Assembly (NCBI RefSeq): GCF_041146795.1
Contig: NC_135183.1
Coordinates: forward strand, 16,744,840 to 16,808,839
Length of the DNA: 64,000 nt
Direction of reading: 5' to 3'
Source: Maylandia zebra
Lineage: Eukaryota > Chordata > Actinopteri > Cichliformes > Cichlidae
Part shown: piece after piece, positions 47,901 through 59,528 of the stretch
Numbering within the stretch: the stretch's first letter is position 1
Layout of the letters: the number at the start of each line of letters is the position of its first letter
Notes under the pieces: generated by a model
What the model was told of the DNA's origin: nothing
The model's input: only the letters and a program-made list of their open reading frames with translations
The model's database searches: none
Translations under genes and position numbers: made by a program

Positions 47901-50112
47901 TTTTTAAACCTTAGTTTATTTCAGTTTATTTTTACTTATATTCTAAAAGGGTAAACGTGCTGATCTTTAAAGGTGGAATTTCTGTGGTTTAACGGATTAC
48001 AATTGTGATGGATTATCTTTAATACTTTACTTCCTGTGGAGGTTTTCAGTGTAAAATGCCAAAGCCGACAGAAACTCAGTGACGTTTCTCTTCGGTTCTT
48101 CGTGGCGCTGCTGTAGATCGCTGAATAAACATTTACTGTTGGTGCCGCTGTTGTCTGAGCAAGGCTAAAATAAAGCAGTGGGCTGTCCCTTTAAGAGGTT
48201 TTCTAGGATCAGGTCAGTGACCAGTAGTGGCTCCTCACAGACCCTGGTTCAGTTTGCAGTGAGTTACACATGTTGATTCATCGTCTCATCGCCATCATCT
48301 GTCTCATTTCTTGTTGGCAGCAATTACTGGGAGAGCTTAACGAGGTAAACACCACTGAGACTCTGATTGTTGCTGTTTCGAGGGAAGCACTCTGCTCGCC
48401 TCCAGCTCTGAACAGACTCCACCGCTTTAGATATTTCAAAGATCAAAACAGTTTTTCTTTGTTCACAGAGGTGTCTCGTCATTAGTCCAGGTCCTTTTTT
48501 TAAATTTTTTTACACCACCTGAAGTTCCAGCAGAGGGTCGGAAAACCCTGACTGCAGGAAGCCTAAACCCTGACCCTGAAAAATCTGACTGATGAGAAAG
48601 TAGAGGCTGTGCTTTAAAATGTTTTAAAAGCTGCTGCAGATACTGGTGGCTTAAAATTACCTGAAGGGCTTGACCAATCAGGAATATTCAGCGCTGCAAG
48701 CCCCGCCCCCAAAGTTGACCTGATGGCATGTGGAAAATGATTCATTGCGAGCTCAATTTAAAGTTCCTGAGGTAGAAATCCAATTTATTTTATACAGACA
48801 GCTGAAAACAATATGTGCCACCCCTCTGCAGGCTTCCAGGAGTCAGCCAATAAAAAGAAAGCAGGCTTTTAGGGAGGAGCTGCAGCTAATGCGCTGAATA
48901 AGATAAATGAGGATTATTTTGAACTGTGAATCATGCAAAGCTGCTCTTGAGGAGTCATGAGTAAAACATGGAGCTGGAGATGAACAGACATGCTCACCTG
49001 TACACTCAACTGTACACTGAAAAACTCATCTGTATCCTGCAGAAACAGACCACAAGGACAGAGTTTGTCCCCAGCCAACCCGTTGCCACGCCAATGCCCC
49101 CAGCCCCCGCACCGGTTCCTCCTGCTCCAGCCCCCGCCAGGGTCCCCACGCCGCCACTGCCTCCTCCGGCCGCCGAGCCCACAAAGCTGGCCGCCGGCAG
49201 CAGCACAGTCAGCCGACAGAACAGCAACGCGTCCAGCGACATGGGCAGTGTCGCCATGAGGGAGCAAAACAGCCAGAAACCTGCTGTTGCCGCTGGCAGC
49301 CGTAAGTCCAGAAACACCTGCTGATCCAGCTGTTCAGCCCCAACACCTGTTTTAGACTAAAAACACAAACAATCCCATCTTTTTTAAATAAAGTTCAGAA
49401 AATCAAACCGTGATCAGTTTGAATACTTTTAATATTCAGACTTGCTGAATAAATGTTTCTACTTAAAGAATCCAGACCATCAGAGGCAGGTGACATGGTA
49501 CAGGTAACCCTGTTTGTGTTTCTGTCCATAGGAAGGAAGTCGAACATGGAGGAGGTCCAGGACGAGCTGATGCACAGGCTGACGCTCGGTCGCAGCGCCC
49601 AGAAGAAGTTTCAGGGTCCCGCCCGCAGTGGCAGCACGCCGTCGGTCAGCATCACGTATGACTCGACACCAGAAGAGGTCAAAGCATGGTTGGAGGCCAA
49701 AGGCTTCAGCCCCGTGTAAGTCTGCTGCTTTAACCCGCACTGACCCACACGCTCAGTTGATCCTAAAGTTTAAACCTGTGTTTAGAGTAGGAAGGAAACC
49801 AGAAAAACACAAACTGGACTCAAGTCTGAGAGTCAAGTCTGAATGTGACCAATCAGGCATGTTCCTGACAGTCATGTGACTAAAACGTTTGGATTTATGA
49901 CCAAGAACAGGAAACGTTCACTTCTGGAAGCTTTAATGACAGTTTTTCAAAGTAAAATAATCCACAGTGTGACTTTCATGCTTCAAAGCGGGTCATATAA
50001 ATAAAATGATGTCACTTTCTTTACCCGTCATCATTTTTAACCATCTCATGATTGTAGTGTGTAACCACAAACTGTAAAAGGAAAGGGGGACATAATTGGA
50101 GAGGCTATAATG

Positions 50113-50204
<92 letters not shown>

Positions 50205-51638
50205 CACCATCACCAGCCTCGGCGTGCTCACTGGCGCTCAGCTCTTCTCGCTCAACAAGGAGGAGCTGAGGACGGTTTGTCCTGACGACGGCGCCCGAGT
50301 CTTCAGTCAGGTCACCGTGCAGAAGGCGGCGCTCGAGGTGGGTGTCACTGCTCAGACCCGACGTCACCATCAGATTTATTCCTATTCATTATAATCAGTC
50401 TGATTTTAAGTAAAGGAAGCAGAAATGTCAGTAACTGCAGGAAAGCAACAGAGACAGGAAGACTGAGGAAATGTGTGCAGTATTTCAAAATAAAGGTTTG
50501 GTTTGATTAAAGCTGGAATATTTTAGAAATAAAACTACAATAATCAAACCTCATACTTCAAATCTTCAAGAACAGCAAAAACATTTTAATTAAATACAAA
50601 CGTATTTAAAATATATTTTCAGAGTAAAGTTTGTGTATTTAGAGAATGAGGCAGTCATAATGTAGGATATATTCTTATAAAACAGGAAGCATAATTTAAA
50701 CGCTGAAGTTAAAATGGTCTTAGGTTTCATAATCTTTATATTTCACTAATGAGTTCATACTTATTTGAACAGTAATATTTTACACCCAATAAAATGAAAA
50801 GTTAGCCTGTTCTAATATCCTGAAAATATAGTCACGTTCATTATTATTTTATTTTATTTTATTTTAATTAATTGATGTATTTATTTTAATTTCATGTTCA
50901 GGACAAGATTTTTTTTTTTTTTTTTTTATATTTCAGCTTTTTGAAGAATAATAATTAGACTTTACACATTTTATTAAAAGGATTTAACTTTTTCTTTAAG
51001 GACTAAAGGAGATGAACTGCAAATAGCTTAAGATTGCATTACAATAATAACTGTATTATACATCCATAATACTTTACAGAAGCGTCAGTCCCATGCATCC
51101 CATGAATCTAATGGTGGAGCCACAATATTTAACGAATAAAGTTTGAATATTAAAAGAATAAAACTGACAAACTACAACTTTAAGTTTCAAATAATCTAAA
51201 AATGAATTTTGACCTGTACTTCCTGCCTTTATTGAGTTTAAACAGCTTCCTTAGAGACATCCTCATCATGATTATGTTCTTAGATTAAAGGATCATTGAC
51301 ACAAACGTTCTGTATTAGGACAGATTAGTTTTCACAAATGAATCTTTGATGGTGAAATCGTGTTATTGTTCACTTTAGTGTCTGTCAGTGTGGTTTTATT
51401 ACTGCATTTTATCAGATCGTGTTGTTAGTTGAGGCCAAGCTTCCTGACAGCTGATTGGTTCATCAGACAAACGCGTGCAGCAGGAAACGGAGACAAAACA
51501 ATCTGAGTATCTGACATGTCAGCGCCGATTTAACTGATTACTGAAGTTAGTGAAAATGAAAGAGGGCTAAATCGCTGAGTTTGACCACCAGAGGGAGCCA
51601 ACAGGCTGTTGGTGTTAACAGACACCTCAATGCTGAGG

Positions 51639-51673
<35 letters not shown>

Positions 51674-54600
51674 AACGTTTTGTGCTGGAATACAAATCGG
51701 ATCACTTCCTGTAATAAAATCTAAACTTCTTTAAAGGGAAGCGTTTTATTTGTAGACAACAGCAGCACTTATGATCCTGATCTTGACGTTGTCAGATAAT
51801 CTGAGGGGTCAGAGATTGTAATCTCTGTAATCTGTTCGCTGCCATGTGTTTGTGTCTGGAAGCTGGAGGCCTCTTCACGATCTTTTCTGTCTTTAAGCTT
51901 TCTGTCGCCAAACTCTGGCAAGGTCTGGTGTTCTGGTGTCTGTTTCCCACCTGCAGGTTTTCTTCTGAGCCTCCTTTGATCTTCTGATTCTGTTACCACA
52001 CTCATTAAAGGTATCGTGTTCATGTAAATGCAGCTTCATTCTGTTGGCCAGATTTAAGGAAACTGCATGAGATGGAGGACTCATGGGGTTTTACATGCTG
52101 TGGTATTCAACAGGAGGTCCTCCATGACTCATGACAAAATTAAGATACTTAATGCGATTCAAGTAAACCCTTAATTTTATTTCCTCTTTGGGTACCAACA
52201 TGTTCCAGTATCTGTTAGTACTAATTTTTTTTTTTTTTTTTTTAAACTTGGTCAGAAGATGTCAGGCGAACGCGAGACTTGTTCATCCTGGCGTGAGGCG
52301 CATGTTTGAGGGGTCTTAACTGGGACTTACCTGTCTTACTTTTGGATTGTTGGCCCTTTTTTGGGTTAGGGATCATGGTCAATAAACCACTTTAAGTTCA
52401 ACAACAAAAATTGAATCAACATTTACCATTATTGTGTCTTGCTCTTCTTCTTGACTTGGCCTTGCTGGTCTTGATGTGGCCATAGGTTTGGGACTGTTGG
52501 CGAGTTTGGAAGGTTTTGAATTTAGATTGTTGGACTCCTGTTTCTCTTAATTAGTGACATGACTTAGAAGCCAAAAAGGCCCAAGATGCTGCAGCAACTG
52601 CTGCTTCTTTCGGACTTGTTGTTCTCAACTTAGGAAAAGTATTCCAAGCTTAGGACTAGTTGGTCTTGATTTTGGGGGGAACAAGTCTTAAATGAGTCTT
52701 AGTGCGTTAAACTTTTTTGAATTTGGATTGTTGATATTGGGGAGTTTTTCATCTAACAGAACTTTCCCGTCAGCTCTCTTTACCTGGCCCTTTTGGATTT
52801 ATAGTCTATAATTAGCCCACAGATGAAGACCAACATTGACCGGTTGCACCGGAGGATTTGTTCGTATCGACACAGGACTCCAGACTAGTTTCTTTTCTCA
52901 GAATTCCTGAATCTGGCCATCAGAACGAGGCTCCAGATGTTTCATGTGTAGCAGCATTTTTAAGGTAGTCAGCATTAGGCTTCCTGCTGTGGCTGTGCAC
53001 AAAGTCCTTCTTAATCTCCCTGAATGAAGCAGCTCCCAAACAATGCCCTTCCTGTTGACCTCTGACCCTCACCTGTTGCTAACTCACAGCCCCACCCTCC
53101 CATAGAAACCTGGATGTGTAGTAATTTTCACCTTCTTTTGGTAAAATGTGCAAACACATTTTCCATGTACGGATCTGGGTTTCAGGACTTCCTCCAACAC
53201 ATCAATTGTTAGTTTTAGCTCATATTTTTATTTTTTAAACACACTTAATTTAGATTTAATATCTACTGTTGTTAGTTTGTCCTTTATAAAGAAACGAACA
53301 CTGAAAACATCCAGATTCAGATCAGCTGCTGAACCCACAATCTAGACATGGACCATGCTGAATGGTTTGAAATACCATCTTAGATAAGTAAAGTGGCGAC
53401 ATACCTGTGAAAGCACCTGTAATACTGAAGCGTCTGGTAAGTATAAATTAGCTGTCTGTGGTCCTGGATCAGTTTTTAAAACAGTTTTTTAAATAAAGTG
53501 ACCAAAAAGTTTCAGATGTCAACCAAACACTTGCCTAAAATTGTTCAATCTGCCTGTAAGATCTTCTTCTGCACCTCTGGACCTTTTGCAAGCTCATTAA
53601 AGTAAAACTACATGTGAAAAAAACATTTTAGTTCACTAAATATGAAAATAGACTTTTGAAATATAACAAAAAGGGAAAATAGTTTGAACTCATTAAACTA
53701 AAGTAAAAATGCAATTTTGCTAATTTAGTATAATTTAGTACTAATTTAGTATAACTGTTGTTACATGAGATGTGAATGTGACATTTGAGCTCTGAGGAGG
53801 ACTCACGGGTCACAACAGGAAACATCTGGAAGAGGTCCAGAGGTGCACATGAGACGACGCTGAAGAGCAAACTGATTAAATTTCAGTGGCATGAGGGTTT
53901 TTCCTGTAATTGGCTGCTTCCTGTAATCTTTTTGATCACTTCTCGTACCTGAACACCTCAAGCTTCTTTCCACCTGCAGCTGGTTGCACAAATATCGGCA
54001 CTTCGGCCTCAAACGCTATAGTTTCTCCCTGCGGTGAACGAACTGCTCCAGATCATCTCGTCTCTGGGAACACACAGACTCTGGTGTAGCAGGTGTTTGT
54101 GCCACCAGTTTCAGAAAATCCCGTTACCCAGCATGCTTCCTGACACCACACCGTAGACACATTCATCCACATGCTGTTTGCAGCTTGGCAGTCGCCAAAG
54201 GCTTCCCGAGGCTGAGTTTACACCAAACTGCAGCCAGCTGGCGCCGCTAGGCTCTGACCGACAGAAGATTTCACCTCAACGCGCCGAAAAAAATCTTCTA
54301 AAGCGATGGCACTGACGCTCAGTAGATTTTACATTTATTGCTTGAAAAGCTCAGAGGTCGAGGTGAGACTTTCGGGGGCGCTCTAACGGGCTGAGGTGGT
54401 CCGGGAAAGCAGGAGCTTGTAGTTTGTCCAAGGTAACAGACCGATGTAAATAAAAGCTGTGGATAATTACCAAAATTCAAACTTAAGATCAGCTTGAAGA
54501 AAAAAAGTTTATAATTACATCGTAGTTTCTGACGTTTCAAGTTCATGGAGAATTTTTTTTTTTCTCTTAAATTTCCCTTTACCCTTGGATGGCCACCTGT

Positions 54601-54928
54601 AATCTGTGGAGAGGAACACTCTGTTTCAGTAAAGCTCAGCAAAAACAAAGTGGTTTTAGTGCGTGATTATTGGTGGAAAACTAAACTGCAGTGAGTCAGG
54701 CAGGCTGTCTAAATGGGCTCGTCTCACGAGGCGGCGCTCGAGAGTTTCCCGAGATCAAATGTGCGTTTGTGTCCTGATGAGTGTTTGTTCATGTCTCTGT
54801 TTCGTCTGCGTCTCCAGAAGAGTGCAGGCTCCGAGCTGCAGGAGATCATGAGGAGGCGGCAGGAGAAACTGGCAGCCAGCACCTGTGATTCAGGGGTGGA
54901 GTCTTTCGATGAAGGCGGCGCCCACTGA
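36436..54928 (+). CDS. eps8: epidermal growth factor receptor kinase substrate 8, complete CDS in 22 exons
   Basis: EPS8 is a cytosolic adaptor that caps and bundles actin filaments (microvilli, stereocilia) and activates Rac with ABI1 and SOS1. Coding exons: 36436-36500, 38235-38302, 40963-41030, 41238-41399, 41569-41718, 42012-42094, 42175-42311, 42768-42838, 43157-43283, 43619-43707, 43940-44014, 44420-44568, 44644-44827, 44920-45050, 46265-46376, 46771-46911, 47005-47040, 48321-48344, 49043-49301, 49532-49715, 50205-50337 and 54818-54928. They sum to 2559 nt in one frame, 852 residues (human 822). The PTB domain is about residues 60-195 ([20 protein letters not shown] at its start). A proline-rich stretch [11 protein letters not shown] lies near 208. 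The SH3 domain is about 531-590 (KYDFVGRN, then [10 protein letters not shown] and GYVPNNIL). A second proline-rich linker is about 640-670. The C-terminal actin effector region, with a helical SAM-like part, runs to the end [13 protein letters not shown]. The excess over human comes mainly from two microexons. Human EPS8 paralogues (EPS8L1-3) fit less well. Confidence 0.97.
38830..39170. repeat. GT microsatellites flanking a conserved fish dispersed repeat
   Basis: A (GT)47 run at 38830-38923 and a (GT)10 run at 39151-39170 border about 230 bp reading TTTGTGAGGACCAAAAC through GTTAGGATTAGGCATTC to AGATGTTCCCACCAAGATAT. This GT-flanked arrangement is a recurrent fish repeat. It is in the intron between eps8 coding exons 2 and 3. 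Confidence 0.75.
39171..40962 (+). other. eps8: eps8 intron 2, remainder
   Basis: No exon, RNA gene or bounded repeat recognised. Short open frames here are not conserved with any family I know. Confidence 0.4.
45498..45755. mobile_element. fold-back element rich in GTTAACG
   Basis: Imperfect inverted arms 45527-45591 and 45679-45743 (65 bp each, roughly 85% identical) both begin or end GTTAACGCCATAAC and close with GATCGCCCCGTG. Many GTTAACG / CATTAACGC words occur between. The outer ends (AGCACTGTCAGCGTTAA on the left) recall a hAT-type MITE, but I could not find a clean target duplication. It is in the intron after eps8 coding exon 14. Confidence 0.65.
47005..47040 (+). other. eps8: eps8 microexon 17 (36 nt)
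   Basis: Encodes [12 protein letters not shown] between acceptor CATCAG and donor GTAGGA. It is phase 0 at both ends, so it can be included or skipped without frameshift. It lies in the linker just after the SH3 domain, at residues 605-616 of the long form. Confidence 0.75.
47041..48320 (+). other. eps8: eps8 intron 17
   Basis: AT-rich intron with TTG/TTA-rich low complexity at 47290-47335. No further exon or RNA gene seen. Confidence 0.5.
48321..48344 (+). other. eps8: eps8 microexon 18 (24 nt)
   Basis: Encodes QLLGELNE between acceptor TTGGCAG and donor GTAAAC, phase 0 at both ends. Together with the previous microexon it makes the continuous helical-looking segment [13 protein letters not shown] leading into KQTTRTEF of exon 19. 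Confidence 0.75.
50115..50200 (+). repeat. (GT)43 microsatellite directly at eps8 exon 21 acceptor
   Basis: An 86 bp GT run that is followed only by GCAG before the exon starts at 50205. There is no conventional polypyrimidine tract between the repeat and the acceptor AG. Confidence 0.97.
50338..54817 (+). other. eps8: eps8 last intron, repeats only
   Basis: A 4.5 kb intron. It is AT-rich at 50400-51300, has an (ATT)11 microsatellite at 51640-51672, and has degenerate TTGGATTGTTGG-like words scattered over 52330-52740. No other coding exon could be supported. Confidence 0.5.
51640..51672 (+). repeat. (ATT)11 microsatellite
   Basis: An uninterrupted trinucleotide run in the last long eps8 intron. 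Confidence 0.95.
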
Positions 54929-55032
54929 GCTCCACCCAGCTCCTCTCCTTCCTTCCTCCCTTCCTCTTCCCTCCCTCTGCTGTACCTTATCCTTTTTTTC
55001 AAACCGCAGCCTGCTGCTCTCTCAATCCTCAG

Positions 55033-55104
55033 GCAGCGGCTGACCGCGCGGCGTTCGTGGAGATCATGCGGCGTAGACAGGAACTCCTCAGCTCATCTCC
55101 ATAG
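55033..55104 (+). CDS. eps8: candidate alternative terminal exon of eps8
   Basis: An acceptor CCTCAG ends at 55032 and is preceded by a pyrimidine-rich tract of about 70 nt (CTTCC/CTCCC). It opens a 23-codon frame, [23 protein letters not shown], then TAG. Its phase (0) fits the end of exon 21 at 50337. It shares EIMRRRQE and a following Leu with the normal last exon, which reads [16 protein letters not shown]. Splicing 50337 to 55033 would give an 839-residue protein lacking the [10 protein letters not shown] tail. The resemblance suggests an exon duplicate; whether it is used is unknown. If unused, it is simply part of the 3' UTR. Confidence 0.55.
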   Translation, partial: AAADRAAFVEIMRRRQELLSSSP

Positions 55105-57090
55105 AAACAAACCGACCGCCCACCGGACTGCCACACACACAATATTCTGCCATGTTTGCCTGGAGTTCACATGAACACTTTGGGGACTCGTTTAGTTGGT
55201 GAAAAGCTGTTTGCTCACAGTTTCCAAAGCAAAGCCTCGCAGTATTAACATCAGTGCCGCGCCCGGTCCTCTCCGCTCCATCACTGCGGTCAGGTCACAC
55301 ATAGGAGCGTTTCATGATGTAATGATGTAAACACACTGCACTCTAAGAAGACTCGTGGAGCTGAGACATTCAGGATTTATGTCTTTTGAGTTAAGATTGT
55401 GGAAAAGGCTAAAAGCAAACAGGAAGTGCTGATCCTGTGTTTTTATTTCCAAAGAGGGATTGACCCTGCACACGTGGATTATTCCCTCTGTGCCTGGGCA
55501 CAGTGAGATCACGGAGAGGCTAAAACTGAGCCTGGTACTTTAGACATGCCTGACTGCTTGTTACAAAAATGAAATTCACTAAATGAATATTATTCTATCA
55601 TCTATGCTAACAGACTGATAAATATACATTTAAATGTTTTTGAGAGTTATTTGATGGGATTTCATTTTCTCGGATTATTTTAAAACTAGAAGCAAAATGA
55701 AATGCACATAACTTTATAGAAATAACTTATGAAGAACATCTGTCACAGAGTGAGTGATCAGATTTCTTACAAGGAAATGATATTTGGTAATCAGCATTTT
55801 TGCACATGAATAAAAATGCTGTTGTTTTTCAGGCAGAGGTAACAACCAATGAAACAAGCCGAAGCAGCTGAGGTGTTTGTAATGGCTCAGATCTGAAAGT
55901 CTTTCTTTGACTTTGTTCTGAGGGTAAAAACACAAAATGAATGTAGCTGAACTCATCACGCCCCGTCCAAAGCAACAGGTAGCCTCATGTTTCTGTCTCA
56001 TTGGTCATCTTACCTGTTCGAGCTGCAGGTGATGTGATGCCAGCGATTGCTGACTATATTCAGGTTTAGTAATTGCCATTACTATCAGCCTCCTCGTGAA
56101 AAAAATGGGGGGGGGGAAATCTACAAATTGAACTCTGTATACTCTATCGAAAACCTGATGGAAAAGAAAAAATTTTACCCCAGAAAAATCAGCATTTTTG
56201 TTCTTCAGCTCCACAGAGTTGCATTCTGTCTGGATGAGCTCGAGTGCGCCCCCTGTGGGACAGGAAGTTCACAGGTTTAAGTTCACATTTTAAAGGTTAC
56301 ACGCACACATTCACATGGACTTGATTTTGAACTGGATCACAATAACGACTCACACTAAGGAGTCCAGACCTTTCACATTAAAAGTTGAAAAGGGTGTAAT
56401 CTGTTTTCTTAAAAGGCTTTTAATGTGAAAAATCTGTCCTTTTTGATCACTCTGAAAACCACCCAACCCAATCAGTGAGGTGACCACTGGGACTGAAGCG
56501 ATGATGTGCTCTAACAGTCACGGGTGTGATGGTTCCCGCTGTGACTGGATTGGTTCGTGCTGGTCACGAGCACGCTCAGACATTATTTGAACACTGGCTA
56601 TTGTTTGAGAATTTACCGCCAAAAATCAACAACAGAAGATGTTCAGATCAGTGAGCAGTAAATAAAGTAAAAACATGCAGACTGTTTCTGTTTGTACAAG
56701 CAGCCTGAAAACACTGTAAATGAAAGATGTAAATGCTCATAGAAAAGGAAATGTACAGAAATGAGCCTGTACTCACTGTGGCATTGATTGTATTGATTTT
56801 GTTTCCACTTATGCACTTAATCTTCTGAAGGAAAGTTTTGTCTTTGTCTGAACTGTAGCACAGCACTGTAATACAAATAATGATTAAAGCAGAGTAGTTC
56901 AGTTTATGGAGAATTGCTTGTTGCTAATGAGAGAACAGTAAAAGTGTACGTAGTGTAGTTTTACCCAAACAGATGTATAGAGGCCAATCAGGAGGAAAGG
57001 TTAGAGTTCATTTGTACGTGTATAGTTTTCTTCGTGCCTTTTCCATGTAAATCTGCTCATTCTGCAATAAAACATTTACTAAAAGCATTT
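55105..57090 (+). other. eps8: probable eps8 3' UTR
   Basis: No coding exon here. The AT-rich, unique-looking sequence continues to a good AATAAA signal at 57066-57071. An extended 3' UTR of about 2 kb is plausible but not proven. Confidence 0.45.
57066..57071 (+). terminator. eps8: eps8 poly(A) signal candidate
   Basis: AATAAA in the context TCTGCAATAAAACATTTACT, followed about 20-55 bases later by long T runs. It is the last convincing signal before the transposon cluster. Confidence 0.55.
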
Positions 57091-57574
57091 TTTTTTTTAA
57101 TGTCATCATGGAGCCTTTTTTTTTTTTTTTCTTTCCTGTAATCTTCACGTCTGCTTCTGAGCCATCTTTCTTTCAGAGAGTCATTTCACAGCAAAGTTCA
57201 AATTTTAAATTCATTCTTTATTTAAATACTGTATTTTTCAGACCATTAGGCGCACTGGATTAAGCGAAACAAAACAGTCAAACTTTAAAACTTTCAAAAA
57301 AGTCAAACTTTACTCAACTAATTCTTCTTGCTTCCTCCACTTCCGTTCCATTGATTCATTAATGATGAATTCTCTCGCAGCTGCTCTATTCCCGTGTTGT
57401 TGCAGTATATTAATGACTAACCTCGTATTGTGTATGGATTATCTCAGTTCTTCTCCTGACTGAAGTTTGGTCCATTTACAGCATCCTCCAATGCGATTGC
57501 ATTTGTCCCCAACCATCAGGAACCCTCACGTTAAGTTTTATCGAGTGGAAAAAAGTTAGCGTTCATTCTCCAGC

Positions 57575-58862
57575 CAGAGATGGGCAGTAACGTGTTACAA
57601 GTAACGTAACTGTAATCCGATTACTTTTTCAAGTAATGAGTAAAGTAAGGGATTGTATTGCAAAAAAGGTAATTAGATTACTGTTACTTTCCTGTAAGCA
57701 CGCTGCGTTACTAAAGCCATGATTTATTTATTTTTTTGCGAGAGTGTCTCATGAGAATGACGTAAACGAGTGCGACATTCGCGGCAACAGCTGTGTGCAG
57801 ATCAACAATGGATAATATGACAAGTGCGGGAGAGAGTATGACCGTGCAGCGTTTAAAGCGTGGAAGTACTGACCTTACTTTGAGTTTGATTCCGTAAAAA
57901 GTGACAAAAACATTAGCGTCCGCTGTTCACTGCATGTGAAGAAAACTTTTTACAGCGAAAAACACCCTAAACTTCAGAGCAAGCACAGAGTACGCTGCCA
58001 CAGAATGGGAAACTCCCGGATCCTTCCACTGACCGTTGCGACACACCTGCACCAGGGCAAACCTCTGCCTGCCTCACTCCTGCTATACTGGTGAAAATAG
58101 AGCAACAGGACCGCTGAGTCTTTGACTTTCTTTATTTTCTGCTGTGTTTTACTCGCATCTATTTGAAAGAGTGAGTGTAAACACAAAAAACTATTTTATT
58201 TTATATGCTGGAATGTGCAAAAAGGTTTAAATGTTCAACAAATTTCTTCCAGTCAGAGAATGTTGCATATAATTAAATTTTTGCTTGATGCATAAAGTTA
58301 AAAGATTAAAACTAATAAAACAAGTTTTAAAAACAGACTTTTTCATTTTACATTACATTTTATATGATGGATTATGTAAAAAAACGTACAGGTACTTACG
58401 TTTTTTAAGTACCTGTACTTAAAAATGGTGTGCTTGGTTTAACAGGGTTAGACCCTGTTAAACCAAGCACACCATTGTTTTTCTTGTCATTACCAATAAC
58501 TTTGATGTGCCACATGGCCCTCTTCCTACTAGGAAAAAAAACAAAAGTTGTATCCAAGATGGCCGACTTCTAAATGGCCACCAATGTCACCACCCATCTT
58601 GAGGAGTTTGCCACAAACAGGACTTTAATATCACCAACCATTCCCATTTTATTACGGTGTATCCCTATAAATGGCCCACCGTGTAGAATTGGGCTGAAAG
58701 ATCTATTGCTTTATTACCTATTCAGGTTGTAAATCATGTTTTTAAAAAGTAACTAAGTAACTAATTATTTTTGTAATCAGTAAAGTAATGGGATTACTTT
58801 TTGCGGGAAGTAATCAGTAATTAGTTACTGATTACTTTTTTAAAGTAACTCGACCAACACTG
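57575..58862 (+). mobile_element. hAT transposon copy, nested
   Basis: It starts CAGAGATGGGCAGTAACG and ends AACTCGACCAACACTG. The flanks TCTCCAGC (57567-57574) and CCTCCAGC (58863-58870) agree at 7 of 8 bases. Around 57870-57990 a degenerate BED-finger-like start of a hAT transposase can be read, with stops. At 1288 bp it is an internally deleted, inactive copy, and it is younger than the surrounding element. Confidence 0.82.
58386..58476. repeat. two adjacent perfect hairpins inside hAT copy
   Basis: GTACAGGTACTTA (58386-58398) pairs with TAAGTACCTGTAC (58406-58418). Then a 25 bp arm beginning AATGGTGTGCTTGG (58424-58448) pairs exactly with 58452-58476 across a 3 nt loop. Confidence 0.93.
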
Positions 58863-59528
58863 CCTCCAGCTTCACTGTGTTTATGCTAACATAGCCGTGT
58901 CGCTACCAGGTACATCACGTAGCACATCATTATATACCAGCTAGTCCAACTTCAGTAACCCTACAAACGTCACTGCTTTTTAGTTTTCTGTCTTTGTTTA
59001 TGTTGGAAGTGATTGCAGAGCTGTACGTTTTAATTTTTTCAGAAATCTCTCAGTCAGAACATGCTATATCATGTTTAGGTGGAAACTAGCGAGCTAACTT
59101 CCTGCTAACTTCTAACTGTTAAATTTAATAAATTCTGTTTTCATGGATGCCTGGATGTCAAACTTAATTGTTACACCTGGTAAAGCAGCAACGCTGATCA
59201 TTTTATTAAAGATTTAGACGGTTTTTAACTCTCAGTGATGCCACAGTGTTTATTTGACTTTGGGACCTGAAGCGACGGAGTTTTGGACCCAGATACTCAG
59301 AGTCCTCGAGGCTCCTGACTACGGTAGCCGTAATGTTTCGACAATCCATCAAGCGTTCCGGTTTCGTAGCTTACCAAAGTCGTACTAAAACATTTTTGAG
59401 TGCCGTGTACCACATAAAATTGTTTCGAGGTCAGTAAGCACAAACACAATTCATACATAAGGTGCACTGTTGATTTTTGAGAAAGTTAAAGGATTTTAAG
59501 TGCGTCTTATAGTGCGGAAAATACGGTA

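Larger units (their letters stand above)
57227..59528. mobile_element. terminal-inverted-repeat transposon of the TACNGTATTTT type
   Basis: The left end TACTGTATTTTTCAGACC and the right end GTGCGGAAAATACGGTA are diverged inverted repeats of a family found in many animals (ends like TACCGTATTTTCCG). No clear target duplication remains. The element is interrupted by the hAT copy at 57575-58862, leaving about 1 kb of its own. The part at 59051-59290 is homologous to each arm of the 27 kb palindrome. Confidence 0.7.

Noticed and set aside
36436..54928. Assignment of the adaptor gene to EPS8L2 or another EPS8-like paralogue
   Set aside because: Sequence is closest to EPS8 throughout, including the [10 protein letters not shown] tail, and ptpro is the neighbour.
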